From: GCA-2861595 sp035525365
GTDB lineage: Bacteria > Actinomycetota > Acidimicrobiia > Acidimicrobiales > GCA-2861595
Direction of reading: 5' to 3'
Length of the DNA stretch: 15,676 nt
Assembly (NCBI GenBank): GCA_035525365.1
Contig: DATLEK010000049.1
Coordinates: 1 to 15,676, forward strand
Both the position numbers and the translations under genes were made by a program. The number at the start of each line of letters is the position of its first letter. Within the stretch, counting starts at the first letter, position 1. Positions 7,561-14,438 of the stretch are shown piece by piece. The notes beneath the pieces were generated by a model, which saw only the letters and a list, made by a program, of their open reading frames with translations, ran no database searches and was not told the origin of the DNA.

Positions 7561-10302
7561 TCAGGCGTCGTCGGTGACCAAGGCCGTCGGGCTCGGCGTC
7601 AGGGTCGACGGCGGGCCCGAGCCGCCCCGCCACCGGGGCCTCCGCATCCGCCGTTCCTCCACTCCTCCTGCGACCGTCGAGGTGATGCAGTCCTGGGCCG
7701 GAGGCGCCAGCTTCTGGGCCCGTGCATCGGACAGCTCGAACCGGTCCCTGGCAATCCCTTCGGTCGTGGCAATACGCGCGCTGTGAACACTTACTCCGCA
7801 CGCCGCGAACGCCGTCGCGAGGGCGTGCAGGAGCCCGGGCCTGTCCTCCGCCTCGACCTGGCACAACGTGTACCAGGGCGATGCGGCCTCGTCGAAGGTG
7901 ATCCTTGCATCGGGTACGGCCATTGCCCGGAGAGGAGCCTTCATCTCCGTCATGATCAGCTGCGCCAGCAGCCCGGCGTCAGGTGCTTCGGTTGCACGAA
8001 CGAGAAAGATGTCGGCCGCCCCGCCGTCGCCCCAGGTGGCGGCGCCGGCCTCCAGGACATCGAGGCCGGCGGCGCTGAGGGCGGCGGTGATGGCGGCGAG
8101 CAGGCCTCGCTGGTCCCGGCAAGCGGTCTCGATCCGGAACCGGTCTCCGCCTTCGGCGGTGACGTTGACCCGGGCCTCTCCCCGGCCCGGGAGCGGCTCC
8201 AGCAACTCCGCCACCCGCGCCAGCGCCTCCGGCTCCTCCGTCAACAGCCATCCCTGGGGCGCCTGCTTCAGACGGGCGGCGGCCGCGGTGCCGGCACCGG
8301 CCAGACGGGCTGCTTCGGCGCGACGTTCCTCTGCCAGGTTCCTAGCCTGGCGGCCCGTGAGCTCCAGCGCGTTCTGCACCAGCTGGTGGAGCGCCTGGAG
8401 ACGCTGGCCCTGCCATGGCTCCAGGTCGTCGAAAGCAAGGCTCAGGGCGTACAGGGCCCGGGCCCGCTCCGGCTGCTCGAGGTGGGCGGCGATCTGGAGC
8501 ACACTTCGCTCGCTGAGCCCGTCGGGACGGATGGCGGCAGCCCGCAGCAGACCGCTCTCGCCCACGAGGAGGATGATCTCCTCCTCCGCCTGGCTCCCCA
8601 GGTCGAGGCGCTGGACCACCTGACGGGTGGTGGAAATGCCGGCACCGACCTCGACGAGCAGTGCGGCCAGAGCGAGCCATTCAGGATGGGCCAGCTGGCT
8701 CAGGTCCTCATCGCCTTCAGCGCCGGCGCCGGGCCGGATCAGCTCATGGACCCGGTCGAGCAGGGTGAACCGCAACGCGTGCCCAGGATCCAGCTCGAAC
8801 GGATCAGCGCGGCGGTGCCGGACGGCATCTGCCAGTTCCGGCAGGGCCCGCTCCAGCAGACCCGTCTTCTCCAGGAACCTCCAGGAACGGGAGTTCCCTC
8901 GCCGCAGCAACTCGAACAGCTCGGCCCGGGCGGCACGATCCCACGAGATAGGCAGGCCGCGGAGCGAAACCAACCAGTCGAGCAGCCGGGGACTCGGTTG
9001 TGCCGAAGCCACGGCAAGGGCCGCCTGGAGCCCTATATGGAGCCCCACTTCCGCCGGTGGTGCGGCACCATCGGCAGCGGCACGAAGGTCCACCTTGTCC
9101 TCCGTCACCAGCCACCCACCGGCGGGAACCGGCCCACCCGAGACAGCAGCCCGTCGCTCTCCTTCCAGTCGCCGCAGGCGCCACCCGAGCAGAGGCGGGG
9201 TGATCAGGGTCGTGACGAGGACGACCAGGAGCAAAGCTCCGTAGAGATCGTCTCCGAGTATCCCCTCACGCAGCCCGATGCCGGCGAAGATCAACCCGAC
9301 TTCTCCGCGCGGGAGCATCCCGAGCCCGATGAGCACCTTGTCCCCCGGCGAGCCGAGTGCTCCGGCGGCGGCGGCGAGCTTTGTGACCACGGCGACGGCG
9401 AGCAGGGCGGCGGCAATGACGAGAACCCTCGGCCGGGCGAAGCTGCCGACATCGGCGTCGATGCCGATCTGGAGGAAGAACACGGGGATGAAGAGGTGCC
9501 CCACCGGCGTCAGGTCCCGCCGGATGCGGTCGGCCTGGGCCGTGCGAGCCAGGGAGAGCCCGGCGACGAACGCTCCGACAACCGTGGCAAGCCGGGCTGC
9601 GCTGGCCAGCTCTGCGACGCCGAGGGTGAAGGCGAGGGCCACGCCCACGAGGGTCCCCGGGGAGCGTGACAGCTTTTGCACGAGCCCGAACAGCGGCGGG
9701 GAAAGACGCGCACCCAAGCCGGCTGTCACGACGAGGAAGGCGACGGCCAGACCGGCCACGCCGGCCACACCGAGGAGCGAGACCGAACCTTCCGAGACGA
9801 TACGGACCACAACCGTGAGGATGATCAGCCCGAGGACGTCATCGGCCACGGCTGCACCGAGGACGGTTCGCGCCTCCACGCTGGCCAGCACACCAAGGTC
9901 GCCAAACACCCGGGCCGTGATCCCGACCGATGTCGCCGTCAGAGCCGCACCCACGAATATCGCAGTGTTCCCCGACTCGCCGAAGGCGGCCATGACCCCG
10001 AACCCGGCCGCGAAGGGCATCACAACACCAATGACCGCCACCAGCATGGAGGCCTTGCCGACAGCGCCCAGCTCGCCGAGGTCCATCTCCAAGCCGACCT
10101 GCAAAAGCAGGAGTATGACGCCCAGCTCGCCGAGGGTCCGTAGGACCTCGCTGGCCTCGACGAGGCCGAGCATCGACGGGCCAATGGCGAGACCGGCAAG
10201 GATCTCGCCCACGACGGCGGGAAGCCCCACCCGTTCTGCCAACTCGGCAGCAAGCTTGGCAGCAACGAGCACGACGAGGATGTCGAGGAGGATCCCGTTC
10301 AC
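7561..10302 (-). CDS. CPA2 cation/proton antiporter fused to GlnD-like degenerate HD and tandem ACT domains
   Basis: From GTG 10302 this is 913 residues; in the following, residues are numbered from the first upstream GTG (10410). Residues 38-415 are a KefB-type antiporter domain with about 12 hydrophobic helices, TATSVGITARVFGDLG, the ion-site pair D190-D191 in GAAVADDVLGL, and LPRGEVGLIFAGIGL. Where KefB/KefC have an RCK domain, residues from about 470 to 690 resemble the HD region of PII uridylyltransferase GlnD (FLEKTGLLERALPEL), but the metal-binding HD is gone: LVEVGAG replaces the usual HDIAKG. Two ACT domains follow (about 757-815 and 846-900; DQRGLLAAI and EDRPGLLHAL). No nucleotidyltransferase domain is present. 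The start at 10302 is chosen because the hydrophobic domain begins there and the regulator gene ends 13 nt upstream. Transport of K+ or NH4+ gated by a small ligand such as glutamine is inference. Confidence 0.9.
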   Translation of the reverse strand: MNGILLDILVVLVAAKLAAELAERVGLPAVVGEILAGLAIGPSMLGLVEASEVLRTLGELGVILLLLQVGLEMDLGELGAVGKASMLVAVIGVVMPFAAGFGVMAAFGESGNTAIFVGAALTATSVGITARVFGDLGVLASVEARTVLGAAVADDVLGLIILTVVVRIVSEGSVSLLGVAGVAGLAVAFLVVTAGLGARLSPPLFGLVQKLSRSPGTLVGVALAFTLGVAELASAARLATVVGAFVAGLSLARTAQADRIRRDLTPVGHLFIPVFFLQIGIDADVGSFARPRVLVIAAALLAVAVVTKLAAAAGALGSPGDKVLIGLGMLPRGEVGLIFAGIGLREGILGDDLYGALLLVVLVTTLITPPLLGWRLRRLEGERRAAVSGGPVPAGGWLVTEDKVDLRAAADGAAPPAEVGLHIGLQAALAVASAQPSPRLLDWLVSLRGLPISWDRAARAELFELLRRGNSRSWRFLEKTGLLERALPELADAVRHRRADPFELDPGHALRFTLLDRVHELIRPGAGAEGDEDLSQLAHPEWLALAALLVEVGAGISTTRQVVQRLDLGSQAEEEIILLVGESGLLRAAAIRPDGLSERSVLQIAAHLEQPERARALYALSLAFDDLEPWQGQRLQALHQLVQNALELTGRQARNLAEERRAEAARLAGAGTAAAARLKQAPQGWLLTEEPEALARVAELLEPLPGRGEARVNVTAEGGDRFRIETACRDQRGLLAAITAALSAAGLDVLEAGAATWGDGGAADIFLVRATEAPDAGLLAQLIMTEMKAPLRAMAVPDARITFDEAASPWYTLCQVEAEDRPGLLHALATAFAACGVSVHSARIATTEGIARDRFELSDARAQKLAPPAQDCITSTVAGGVEERRMRRPRWRGGSGPPSTLTPSPTALVTDDA

Positions 10303-10315
10303 TTCTGAAGCCCGC

Positions 10316-10618
10316 TCACAACAAGCCGGATGGGGCACCCTCGACTGGCACCAGGTCTGTCGGGCACCGCCAACCCCGACCCCGGACCGTGAGGATCGCT
10401 TGAGGCCCAAGTACCCGGCGAAGACTGACGATCAACGAGTCGCACCGCCGCGGAGTTCGGTCACCGAGACCGGTTCGGCGCTGGAGCTCGGCTCGCCCGA
10501 CCACCCGGCCGCGGGCGTCGGTCAATGCCGCCAGCACCGCCATCTCCTGCTCCGAGAGTCCAAGAACACCCTTGCCCTGCCGGGAAGGCGGTCCTGTGAG
10601 GTTCACCTCTTCCGGCAC
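10316..10618 (-). CDS. Small stand-alone OmpR/PhoB-type winged-helix protein
   Basis: 100 residues. The core resembles the DNA-binding domain of OmpR-type regulators: LSEQEMAVLAALTDARGRVV, then AELQRRTGL, then a recognition-helix-like CDSLIVSLRRVLG and a wing ending ILTVRGRGWR. There is no receiver domain. The GTG at 10618 has a TACCGT box 6 nt upstream, so the mRNA may be leaderless; a second GTG at 10606 has an SD-like GGAAGAG and is the alternative. It lies 45 bp after another winged-helix gene and 13 bp before the antiporter fusion, so the three probably act together, with this protein a likely local regulator. The family call is by pattern only. Confidence 0.75.
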   Translation of the reverse strand: MPEEVNLTGPPSRQGKGVLGLSEQEMAVLAALTDARGRVVGRAELQRRTGLGDRTPRRCDSLIVSLRRVLGPQAILTVRGRGWRCPTDLVPVEGAPSGLL

Positions 10619-10663
10619 AAAGCGACGGTACGGAATTGAGGTGTCGCCTGTGTTATGGAAGTG

Positions 10664-11185
10664 TTACGCCTCTCGCGCGTGAACCTGACCGTGTTCTGAC
10701 GCGGCCCGCTCGAGCAGATAACCGCGGGAACGGATGGTGCGGATGGCGAGGGAAACCGGCTCAAGGCGCCGCCGAAGACGTAGAACGTGCACGTCAAGTG
10801 CGTTCCGGCCCGGTGCGCCTTCCGGCCAACCTGCCTGGGCCAGGGCGTCACGGTGGACCACGGTGCCGAAACGGTCGAGCAGGGCCCCCATGAGCCTGAC
10901 CTCTACAGGGGGCAGCGGGACCCAGCGGCTACCGAATCGAAGTAGACCATCCGGGTCGAGCACGGGTACAGACGAGATGTGGGCCCTCGCCCGCAAGGAG
11001 AGTGCCTCCGCCCGGGCCCGCAGGTCCTCCTCGGATGCCGGTACGCGGAGCCAGTCCTCCAGGCAGTCTTCGGCCTCCGGCGCCGGCGACCCGCCTTCGA
11101 CCAGGAGCAGGCGAGGCGCGTGGGCCGCCGCCAGCGCGGCGCGACGGCTGCTCTCAACCGGCCAACGGAGCATGACGACTTCCAT
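10664..11185 (-). CDS. Winged-helix transcriptional regulator with a non-receiver N-terminal domain
   Basis: 173 residues from the ATG at 11185. Residues from about 77 to 160 form an OmpR/PhoB-type winged helix: LPPVEVRLMGALLDRFGTVV, HRDALAQAGWPEG, then LDVHVLRLRRRLEP and IRTIRSRGYLLER. The first 75 residues have an alternating hydrophobic pattern like a shrunken receiver (LLLVEG) but lack the acidic pocket, phosphorylatable Asp and Lys of true response regulators. It is therefore an orphan, probably phosphorylation-independent, regulator in the manner of GlnR, though not GlnR itself. An open frame extends to 11248, but TAGCTT lies 7 nt before the 11185 ATG with no SD, which fits a leaderless start there. 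It is the first gene of the minus-strand cluster ending in the antiporter fusion. Confidence 0.8.
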   Translation of the reverse strand: MEVVMLRWPVESSRRAALAAAHAPRLLLVEGGSPAPEAEDCLEDWLRVPASEEDLRARAEALSLRARAHISSVPVLDPDGLLRFGSRWVPLPPVEVRLMGALLDRFGTVVHRDALAQAGWPEGAPGRNALDVHVLRLRRRLEPVSLAIRTIRSRGYLLERAASEHGQVHAREA

Positions 11186-11192
11186 TGCCGCA

Positions 11193-11198
11193 AAGCTA
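11193..11198 (-). promoter_or_regulatory. TAGCTT -10 box of the regulator/antiporter cluster
   Basis: TAGCTT on the minus strand ends 7 nt before the ATG at 11185, the spacing of a leaderless promoter. A comparable TACCGT (10630-10625) lies 6 nt before the GTG of the second regulator, suggesting an additional internal promoter. No convincing -35 was found for either. Confidence 0.4.
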
Positions 11199-11260
11199 CG
11201 ACGGTCAGATTGCGGCGATGTTTCATCCAAGTGAACCCTCGGGGCCATGCTGCCGACAAC

Positions 11261-11283
11261 GCACCACTCCTACGATGTGGTGC
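11261..11283. repeat. 7-bp inverted repeat GCACCAC/GTGGTGC
   Basis: GCACCAC (11261-11267) and GTGGTGC (11277-11283) flank a 9-nt spacer, followed by the 8-bp palindrome TAGGCCTA (11288-11295). They lie in the non-coding stretch between the regulator gene and the ATPase remnant. They could be an operator for the regulator or the remains of the ATPase promoter; nothing decides this. Confidence 0.4.
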
Positions 11284-11368
11284 CTGTTAGGCCTACAAAT
11301 GGCCGTTGAATGTTCTTCTTCGATTGTGGTGGCTAGACCTGAACGTCCGCCGGAGCCTTTGCCTTGCC

Positions 11369-11829
11369 TATCTGCCCAGAATCGTCGATACCGAGTTGCA
11401 GGGCCGGCTCAGCGCGGCCGGCGCGGTCTTCATCGAGGGGCCCAAAGCCTGCGGCAAGACTGAGCTGAGACAGCCCGCCGACGGGCGGCCAGCTCGGTCC
11501 TCTCGGGCTGCTGTTCGAGTCGCTCGTGATCCGTGACCTTCGGGGCCTCACCCAGCCCTCGACGCACAGTTGCTTCATCACCGCGACAACTGCGGCCTCG
11601 AGGCTGACGCCGTGGTACAACTCCCAGACACACGGTGGGTGGCCTTCGAGGTCAAGCTCGGCGCCGGTCTCGTCCCGAAGGCGCCGAGGCCTTGCTCCGA
11701 TTCCGCGATGCGATCGACACGCGCAGGAACGGCGACCCGGCGGTCCTGGGCATCATCGCCGGCACCGGCTTCGGCTACATGCGGCCGGACGGCATCGCCG
11801 TCATCCCCGTCGGAGCCCTCGCCCCTTGA
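11369..11829 (+). pseudogene. Remnant of an AAA/DUF4143-family ATPase, deleted and frameshifted
   Basis: The N-terminal part reads YLPRIVDTELQGRLSAAGAV and continues through the Walker A motif GPKACGKT (11438-11461). The conserved core then disappears. From 11490 a second frame gives GLLFESLVIRDLRGL. A third (from about 11570) gives LHHRDNCGLEADAVVQL and WVAFEVKLG, the DUF4143 nuclease-like C-terminal signature. A fourth (from about 11660) gives LLRFRDAI, VLGIIAGTGFGYMRPDG and AVIPVGALAP before the stop at 11827. Intact relatives are usually around 400 residues; here about 150 codons remain, in several frames. It cannot make a working ATPase. It lies directly upstream of the broken tRNA-Gly fragment. 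Confidence 0.85.
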
Positions 11830-11888
11830 TCCCGCCGGGACGGGGGCAGCGCCCTGAGCTGGTATTTCAGTAGTATCAGATCCACGCC

Positions 11889-11928
11889 GCGGGCGTAGTT
11901 CAGCGGCAGAACATCAGCTTCCCAAGCT
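11889..11928 (+). other. tRNA-Gly 5'-half fragment, putative left attachment site
   Basis: 40 bp identical to the first 40 nt of the intact tRNA-Gly(CCC) gene at 15176: acceptor 5' strand, D arm and anticodon loop up to the start of the 3' anticodon strand. The sequence then diverges (TTTCCAGG). No 3' half follows, so it is not a functional tRNA. An identical partial tRNA in direct orientation to an intact one fits an integrative-element junction. A CTGAGCTGG element 35 bp upstream matches the CTGAACTGG 35 bp upstream of the intact gene. Confidence 0.85.
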
Positions 11929-11971
11929 TTCCAGGGGCCATCGCCTGACCAGCCGAAATAGATAAAAGCGC

Positions 11972-12052
11972 AGGTCACAGCGTTTTCTAGTGTCGCCTGA
12001 TGTCGCTCAGTACCGTCTCGTGACCCACTGTTAGGTCACGGTTAGGTCACGC
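11972..12052 (+). repeat. GGTCACG repeat cluster, left (putative integrase arm sites)
   Basis: Contains AGGTCACAG (11972), the inverted copy CGTGACC (12019-12025, inside TACCGTCTCGTGACC) and two tandem TTAGGTCACG units (12031 and 12042) spaced exactly 11 bp. CCGAAATAG (11953-11961) lies between the tRNA fragment and the cluster. A matching set lies inside the right tRNA copy. Arm-type integrase sites are the favoured reading; replication iterons are an alternative. Confidence 0.6.
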
Positions 12053-12510
12053 CGCTCGCACTCCATGAGCCCGCCGCGCTCGCCCGTCGACCCTGGGACG
12101 ACACCCACATTTCCGACCCCGTCGCCAACTGGGACCTGCAGACCCTGCGACGGGTCAAGCTGGCCTGGGCACTGCTTCGCAGCCTCATAGTCGTGCTGGA
12201 GGTCGCTGCGATACCGACGATCATCCTCTCTGTCCTCGCCGGCGCCGAAGTTATTCGGTGGTTGCCAGCGGACGGAGTCTTGCGGACAGGCTGCTGGGTA
12301 CATCGGTCGTCACGACTCGCTGACAAGGAAAGTCGGGGCGACACGAACTCCTCCAAAAGCCATTATGGCCTGTGCCGTCTGGTGCCGTACAGGTCCTCTG
12401 AGCTGGGCTTTTACAATTTAGCTCGTCCGAGCCGTGCCGTTCCGGGACCACCGCTCCGATTCGTTCCGTACGGAAGCCGGAATCGACGGAACGGGCTCCC
12501 GACGAGGTGA
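12046..12510 (+). other. Stretch without a clear gene; possible membrane-protein relic
   Basis: One plus-strand frame is open from 12046 to 12510 but has no ATG or GTG until the GTG at 12193. Its early part (PWDDTHISDPVANWDLQ, then a hydrophobic run through VVLEVAAIPTIILSVLAG) looks more protein-like than the tail, so it may be a decayed fragment of a membrane protein. I recognise no family. No RNA gene or terminator is evident between here and the repeat-protein remnant. Confidence 0.2.
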
Positions 12511-12589
12511 CGTTTGACCGGCTACTGATCGGCGACGTCAGGGTCGTCGAACCGATGCGGGAGTCGAAGCCGATACCAGAGTGGCGATC

Positions 12590-13223
12590 TCAGCTCTTGG
12601 CCATGGCGACGATGGGCTTGTTGAGCGACATGGCGCCGGTGGAGCCGCGGCAGACGGCGTCGCCGAAGGCGAAGATCCCGCCGTCGCTGGCGACGAGCCA
12701 GTAGCCGGCTCCACTGGGTGTGGCGGCTGGCGTCGAGCGGCGCGCCGGCGGCGAGTCCGCCGGGGCAACGGCGATGGAATCGACGCTGGTGGCGGCGGGG
12801 ACGACGCCGTTGCTGGCGGTGACGGTGAAGTTTGGCGGTCCCCGCGGTGGTGGGGTTGCCTGAGAGCACGCCGCTGGCCGAGTTGAGGCCCAACCCGGCG
12901 GGCAGGGTGCCCGAGGTGACGGCGAAGGTGGGCGACGGTTGGCCGGTGGCGGTGTAGGTGTAGGTGTAGGCCGCTGCGACGGTGCCCGCCGGGGGGGTGT
13001 GGGCGGTGAACGCCGGCGGGGTGTCCGCCGGGGCAACGGCGATGGAATCGTTGCTCGTGGCGGCGGGGGCGACGCCGTTGCTGGCGGTGACGGTGAAGTT
13101 GGTGGTCCCCGCCGTGGTGGGGGTGCCTGAGAGCACGCCGCTGGCCGAGTTGAGGCCCAACCCGGCGAACAGGGTGCCCGAGGTGACGGCGAAGGTGGGC
13201 GACGGTTGGCCGGTGGCGGTGTA
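12590..13223 (-). pseudogene. Fragment of a secreted Ig-like (He_PIG) / GYWLVASDGG repeat protein, frameshifted
   Basis: Two tandem putative-Ig units (YTATGQPSPTFAVTSGTL, GLGLNSASGVLSG, TASNGV) are followed by one GYWLVASDGGIFAFGDA unit (12706-12656) and NKPIVAMA. The unit type is typical of cell-surface proteins of Acidimicrobiia. Comparing the two DNA units shows one extra T at 12831-12833 (AAGTTTGGC against AAGTTGG), which breaks the frame between them. The 5' end is abruptly lost near 13223, where unrelated sequence begins; there is no signal peptide. Only one GYWLVASDGG unit is left where several are normal. It is a translocated, non-functional piece of a larger gene. Confidence 0.8.
12754..13223. 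repeat. Two-copy direct repeat of about 200 bp at 267-268 bp offset
   Basis: 12754-12955 and 13022-13223 are near-identical and encode the Ig-like units of the remnant. The offset is 268 bp before the extra T and 267 bp (89 codons) after it, so the ancestral repeat was in frame. Confidence 0.85.
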
Positions 13224-13341
13224 TCGGGTCTTGGCCGACGGCATCGATCGCCTCATCCAGGCAGCGAGAGCAGAGCCGAGCGCGCTGGTTGTCCCTCTGC
13301 ACTCGCCCGAGGACGGTGCCGCCTCGCCCGGCACCGGATGA
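13224..13341 (+). pseudogene. Possible C-terminal fragment of an unknown gene
   Basis: Directly after the breakpoint at about 13223 a plus-strand frame reads LADGIDRLIQAARAEPSAL and ends GAASPGTG at a TGA (13339-13341). The segment looks amphipathic and protein-like, and it has no start of its own. It may be the 3' end of a small gene cut off by the insertion of the repeat-protein fragment. No family recognised. Confidence 0.25.
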
Positions 13342-13409
13342 CGCCGGCTCCGGATGCGCTGGCGGCCTACTCTGGACATTGGCAGCTACCCCTGGAACAA
13401 GGAGGGCCG

Positions 13410-13634
13410 ATGCGATTCAAGCGGATCACCATCAACCCCAACCAGATGGGCGGCCTGCCTTGCCTACGAGGGCTGCGGATCCCTGTGACGACGGTCGTCG
13501 GCCAGCTCGCCGCCGGCCAGACCCATGCACAGATCCTCGCCGACTTCCCCGAACTCGAAGAAGCCGACATCCTGGCCGCCCTCGAATTCGCTGCTGAGGC
13601 TGTCCAGGAGAGGCAGCTCCCCCTCGTCGGGTGA
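13410..13634 (+). CDS. DUF433-family antitoxin
   Basis: 74 residues. The DUF433 core is clear: GGLPCLRGLRIPVTTVV, then LAAGQTHAQILADFPELEE and ADILAALEFAAE. Proteins of this family are small helix-turn-helix antitoxins that neutralise and repress DUF5615 (PIN-like) toxins. The ATG has a strong SD (AAGGAGG at 13399-13405). Its stop overlaps the start of the toxin frame in a GTGA arrangement, the usual antitoxin-first operon. The gene itself looks intact, but its toxin partner is truncated, leaving an orphan antitoxin. Confidence 0.85.
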   Translation: MRFKRITINPNQMGGLPCLRGLRIPVTTVVGQLAAGQTHAQILADFPELEEADILAALEFAAEAVQERQLPLVG

Positions 13635-13741
13635 GGCTGCTTGTCGACCAGAACCTTTCCCGGCGTGTCGCTGACGGCCCAGGCCCGGATCACCGCACTA
13701 AGGCGACACAAGGTTCAGGCGCTGGTCCGCCGCTCATTTGA
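13631..13741 (+). pseudogene. Truncated DUF5615 (PIN-like) toxin
   Basis: From the GTG at 13631, overlapping the antitoxin stop by 4 nt, the frame begins MRLLVDQNLSRRVAD. This is the DUF5615 N-terminus, including the first acidic active-site residue. Similarity stops after about 15 codons; the frame continues as non-homologous DNA to a TGA at 13739. The other PIN acidic residues are missing, so it cannot be an active nuclease. Confidence 0.75.
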
Positions 13742-13744
13742 CGA

Positions 13745-13906
13745 TCTTGGTCGCTGGGAGACCAGGCTACGGGCTTTCGCCAATCAGCTCGAGCATTTGG
13801 AGATCCGAGCCAAGCGGGCGGTGGCCAGCGAGGTCGGCATCGAGGCCGACAGCCTGGGGCTGCCCGTCGGCAGAGACAGCCAAGACGATGGCCTCAGCGG
13901 GTAGGA
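13745..13906 (+). other. Unassigned helical open-frame segment
   Basis: Downstream of the truncated toxin a plus-strand frame (open from 13641) contains SFDDLGRWETRLRAFANQLE and AKRAVASEVGIEADS, ending at 13904. Codon third positions are fairly GC-rich. It could be a fragment of a gene that displaced the toxin's 3' part, or chance. No family recognised. Confidence 0.2.
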
Positions 13907-13940
13907 CGAGCAGCGACACCACCGACGATGCCGCCGGCCC

Positions 13941-14431
13941 TCAGGATTTCGGCGACCCTGTCCCGAACCGAGCATCGAACGCAGCCCAGTCCTCGACAGC
14001 GAGCGCGCCGGCACCCCGGTGGAAGGTGACCGTGAACTGATCGAGGAATCCGGATTGCCCGAGGACCAACGCAAACGGCGGCTCCCAGTTCGGACGAACC
14101 CGACGTCGGTTCGCCACGAGATGAAGTCGGCGGCCGCGTCGACCCGATGTAAACGCAGCTCGACCTCGGCGAACACAACTTCGACGACCTGACCCCCGAT
14201 GCCCACCACCGCCTTGTCGCTGTTCGACGAGAGGTCGAGGCCAGCCAGGTCGGCGAGCCAGGAGGCCGCCAGCACGCTCTCGGCGCCCGTGTCGACCAGG
14301 CCCAGGTACGGCTCCATGCTCCCGTGCGAGCCGGGAATGCTTGCGGCCACCACGGGGCGAAGAACCTCTCGGCCACGTCGTGGTGCGCTCTCGGCAACGT
14401 ACGGGTACAACCAGGGCAGGTTGTCTCGCAC
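13941..14431 (-). pseudogene. Retropepsin-like aspartyl protease, frameshifted
   Basis: From GTG 14431 the frame shows the aspartic-protease active site LVDTGAESVLAASWLADLAG (D47-T-G) and a flap-like VVGIGGQVVEVVFAEVEL, then VGFVR. At about 14088-14097 the reading frame is lost. Skipping one base restores PPFALVLGQSGFLDQF, the hydrophobic-G psi-loop motif of retropepsins, followed by HRGAGALAVEDWAAFDARFG and a stop at 13943-13941. The repaired length, about 163 residues, suits a small dimeric retropepsin-like protein. A one-base deletion is the simple explanation; programmed frameshifting is possible but no slippery run is obvious. It starts 7 nt after the DUF5678 gene, so the two form an operon. 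Confidence 0.75.
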
Positions 14432-14438
14432 CCTCGGG

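Noticed and set aside
8871..8890. Tandem CTCCAGGAAC duplication
   Set aside because: Two 10-bp copies inside an intact coding frame with no sign of functional or mobile significance.
10303..10410. N-terminal 36-residue extension of the antiporter fusion
   Set aside because: It overlaps the coding end of the upstream winged-helix gene, is Arg/Ser-rich without a membrane segment, and the antiporter domain begins right at GTG 10302.
7783..10639. Plus-strand open frames of 628 and 453 codons opposite the antiporter fusion gene
   Set aside because: Composition is Gln/Arg/Pro-rich shadow sequence of a clear minus-strand membrane protein; no hydrophobic segments or motifs.
11889..11928. Second functional tRNA-Gly gene
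   Set aside because: Only the 5' half is present; no 3' anticodon strand completion, T arm or acceptor 3' strand follows.
12754..13223. CRISPR-like or non-coding repeat array
   Set aside because: There are only two long copies, and they are in-frame protein repeats; there are no short repeats with unique spacers.
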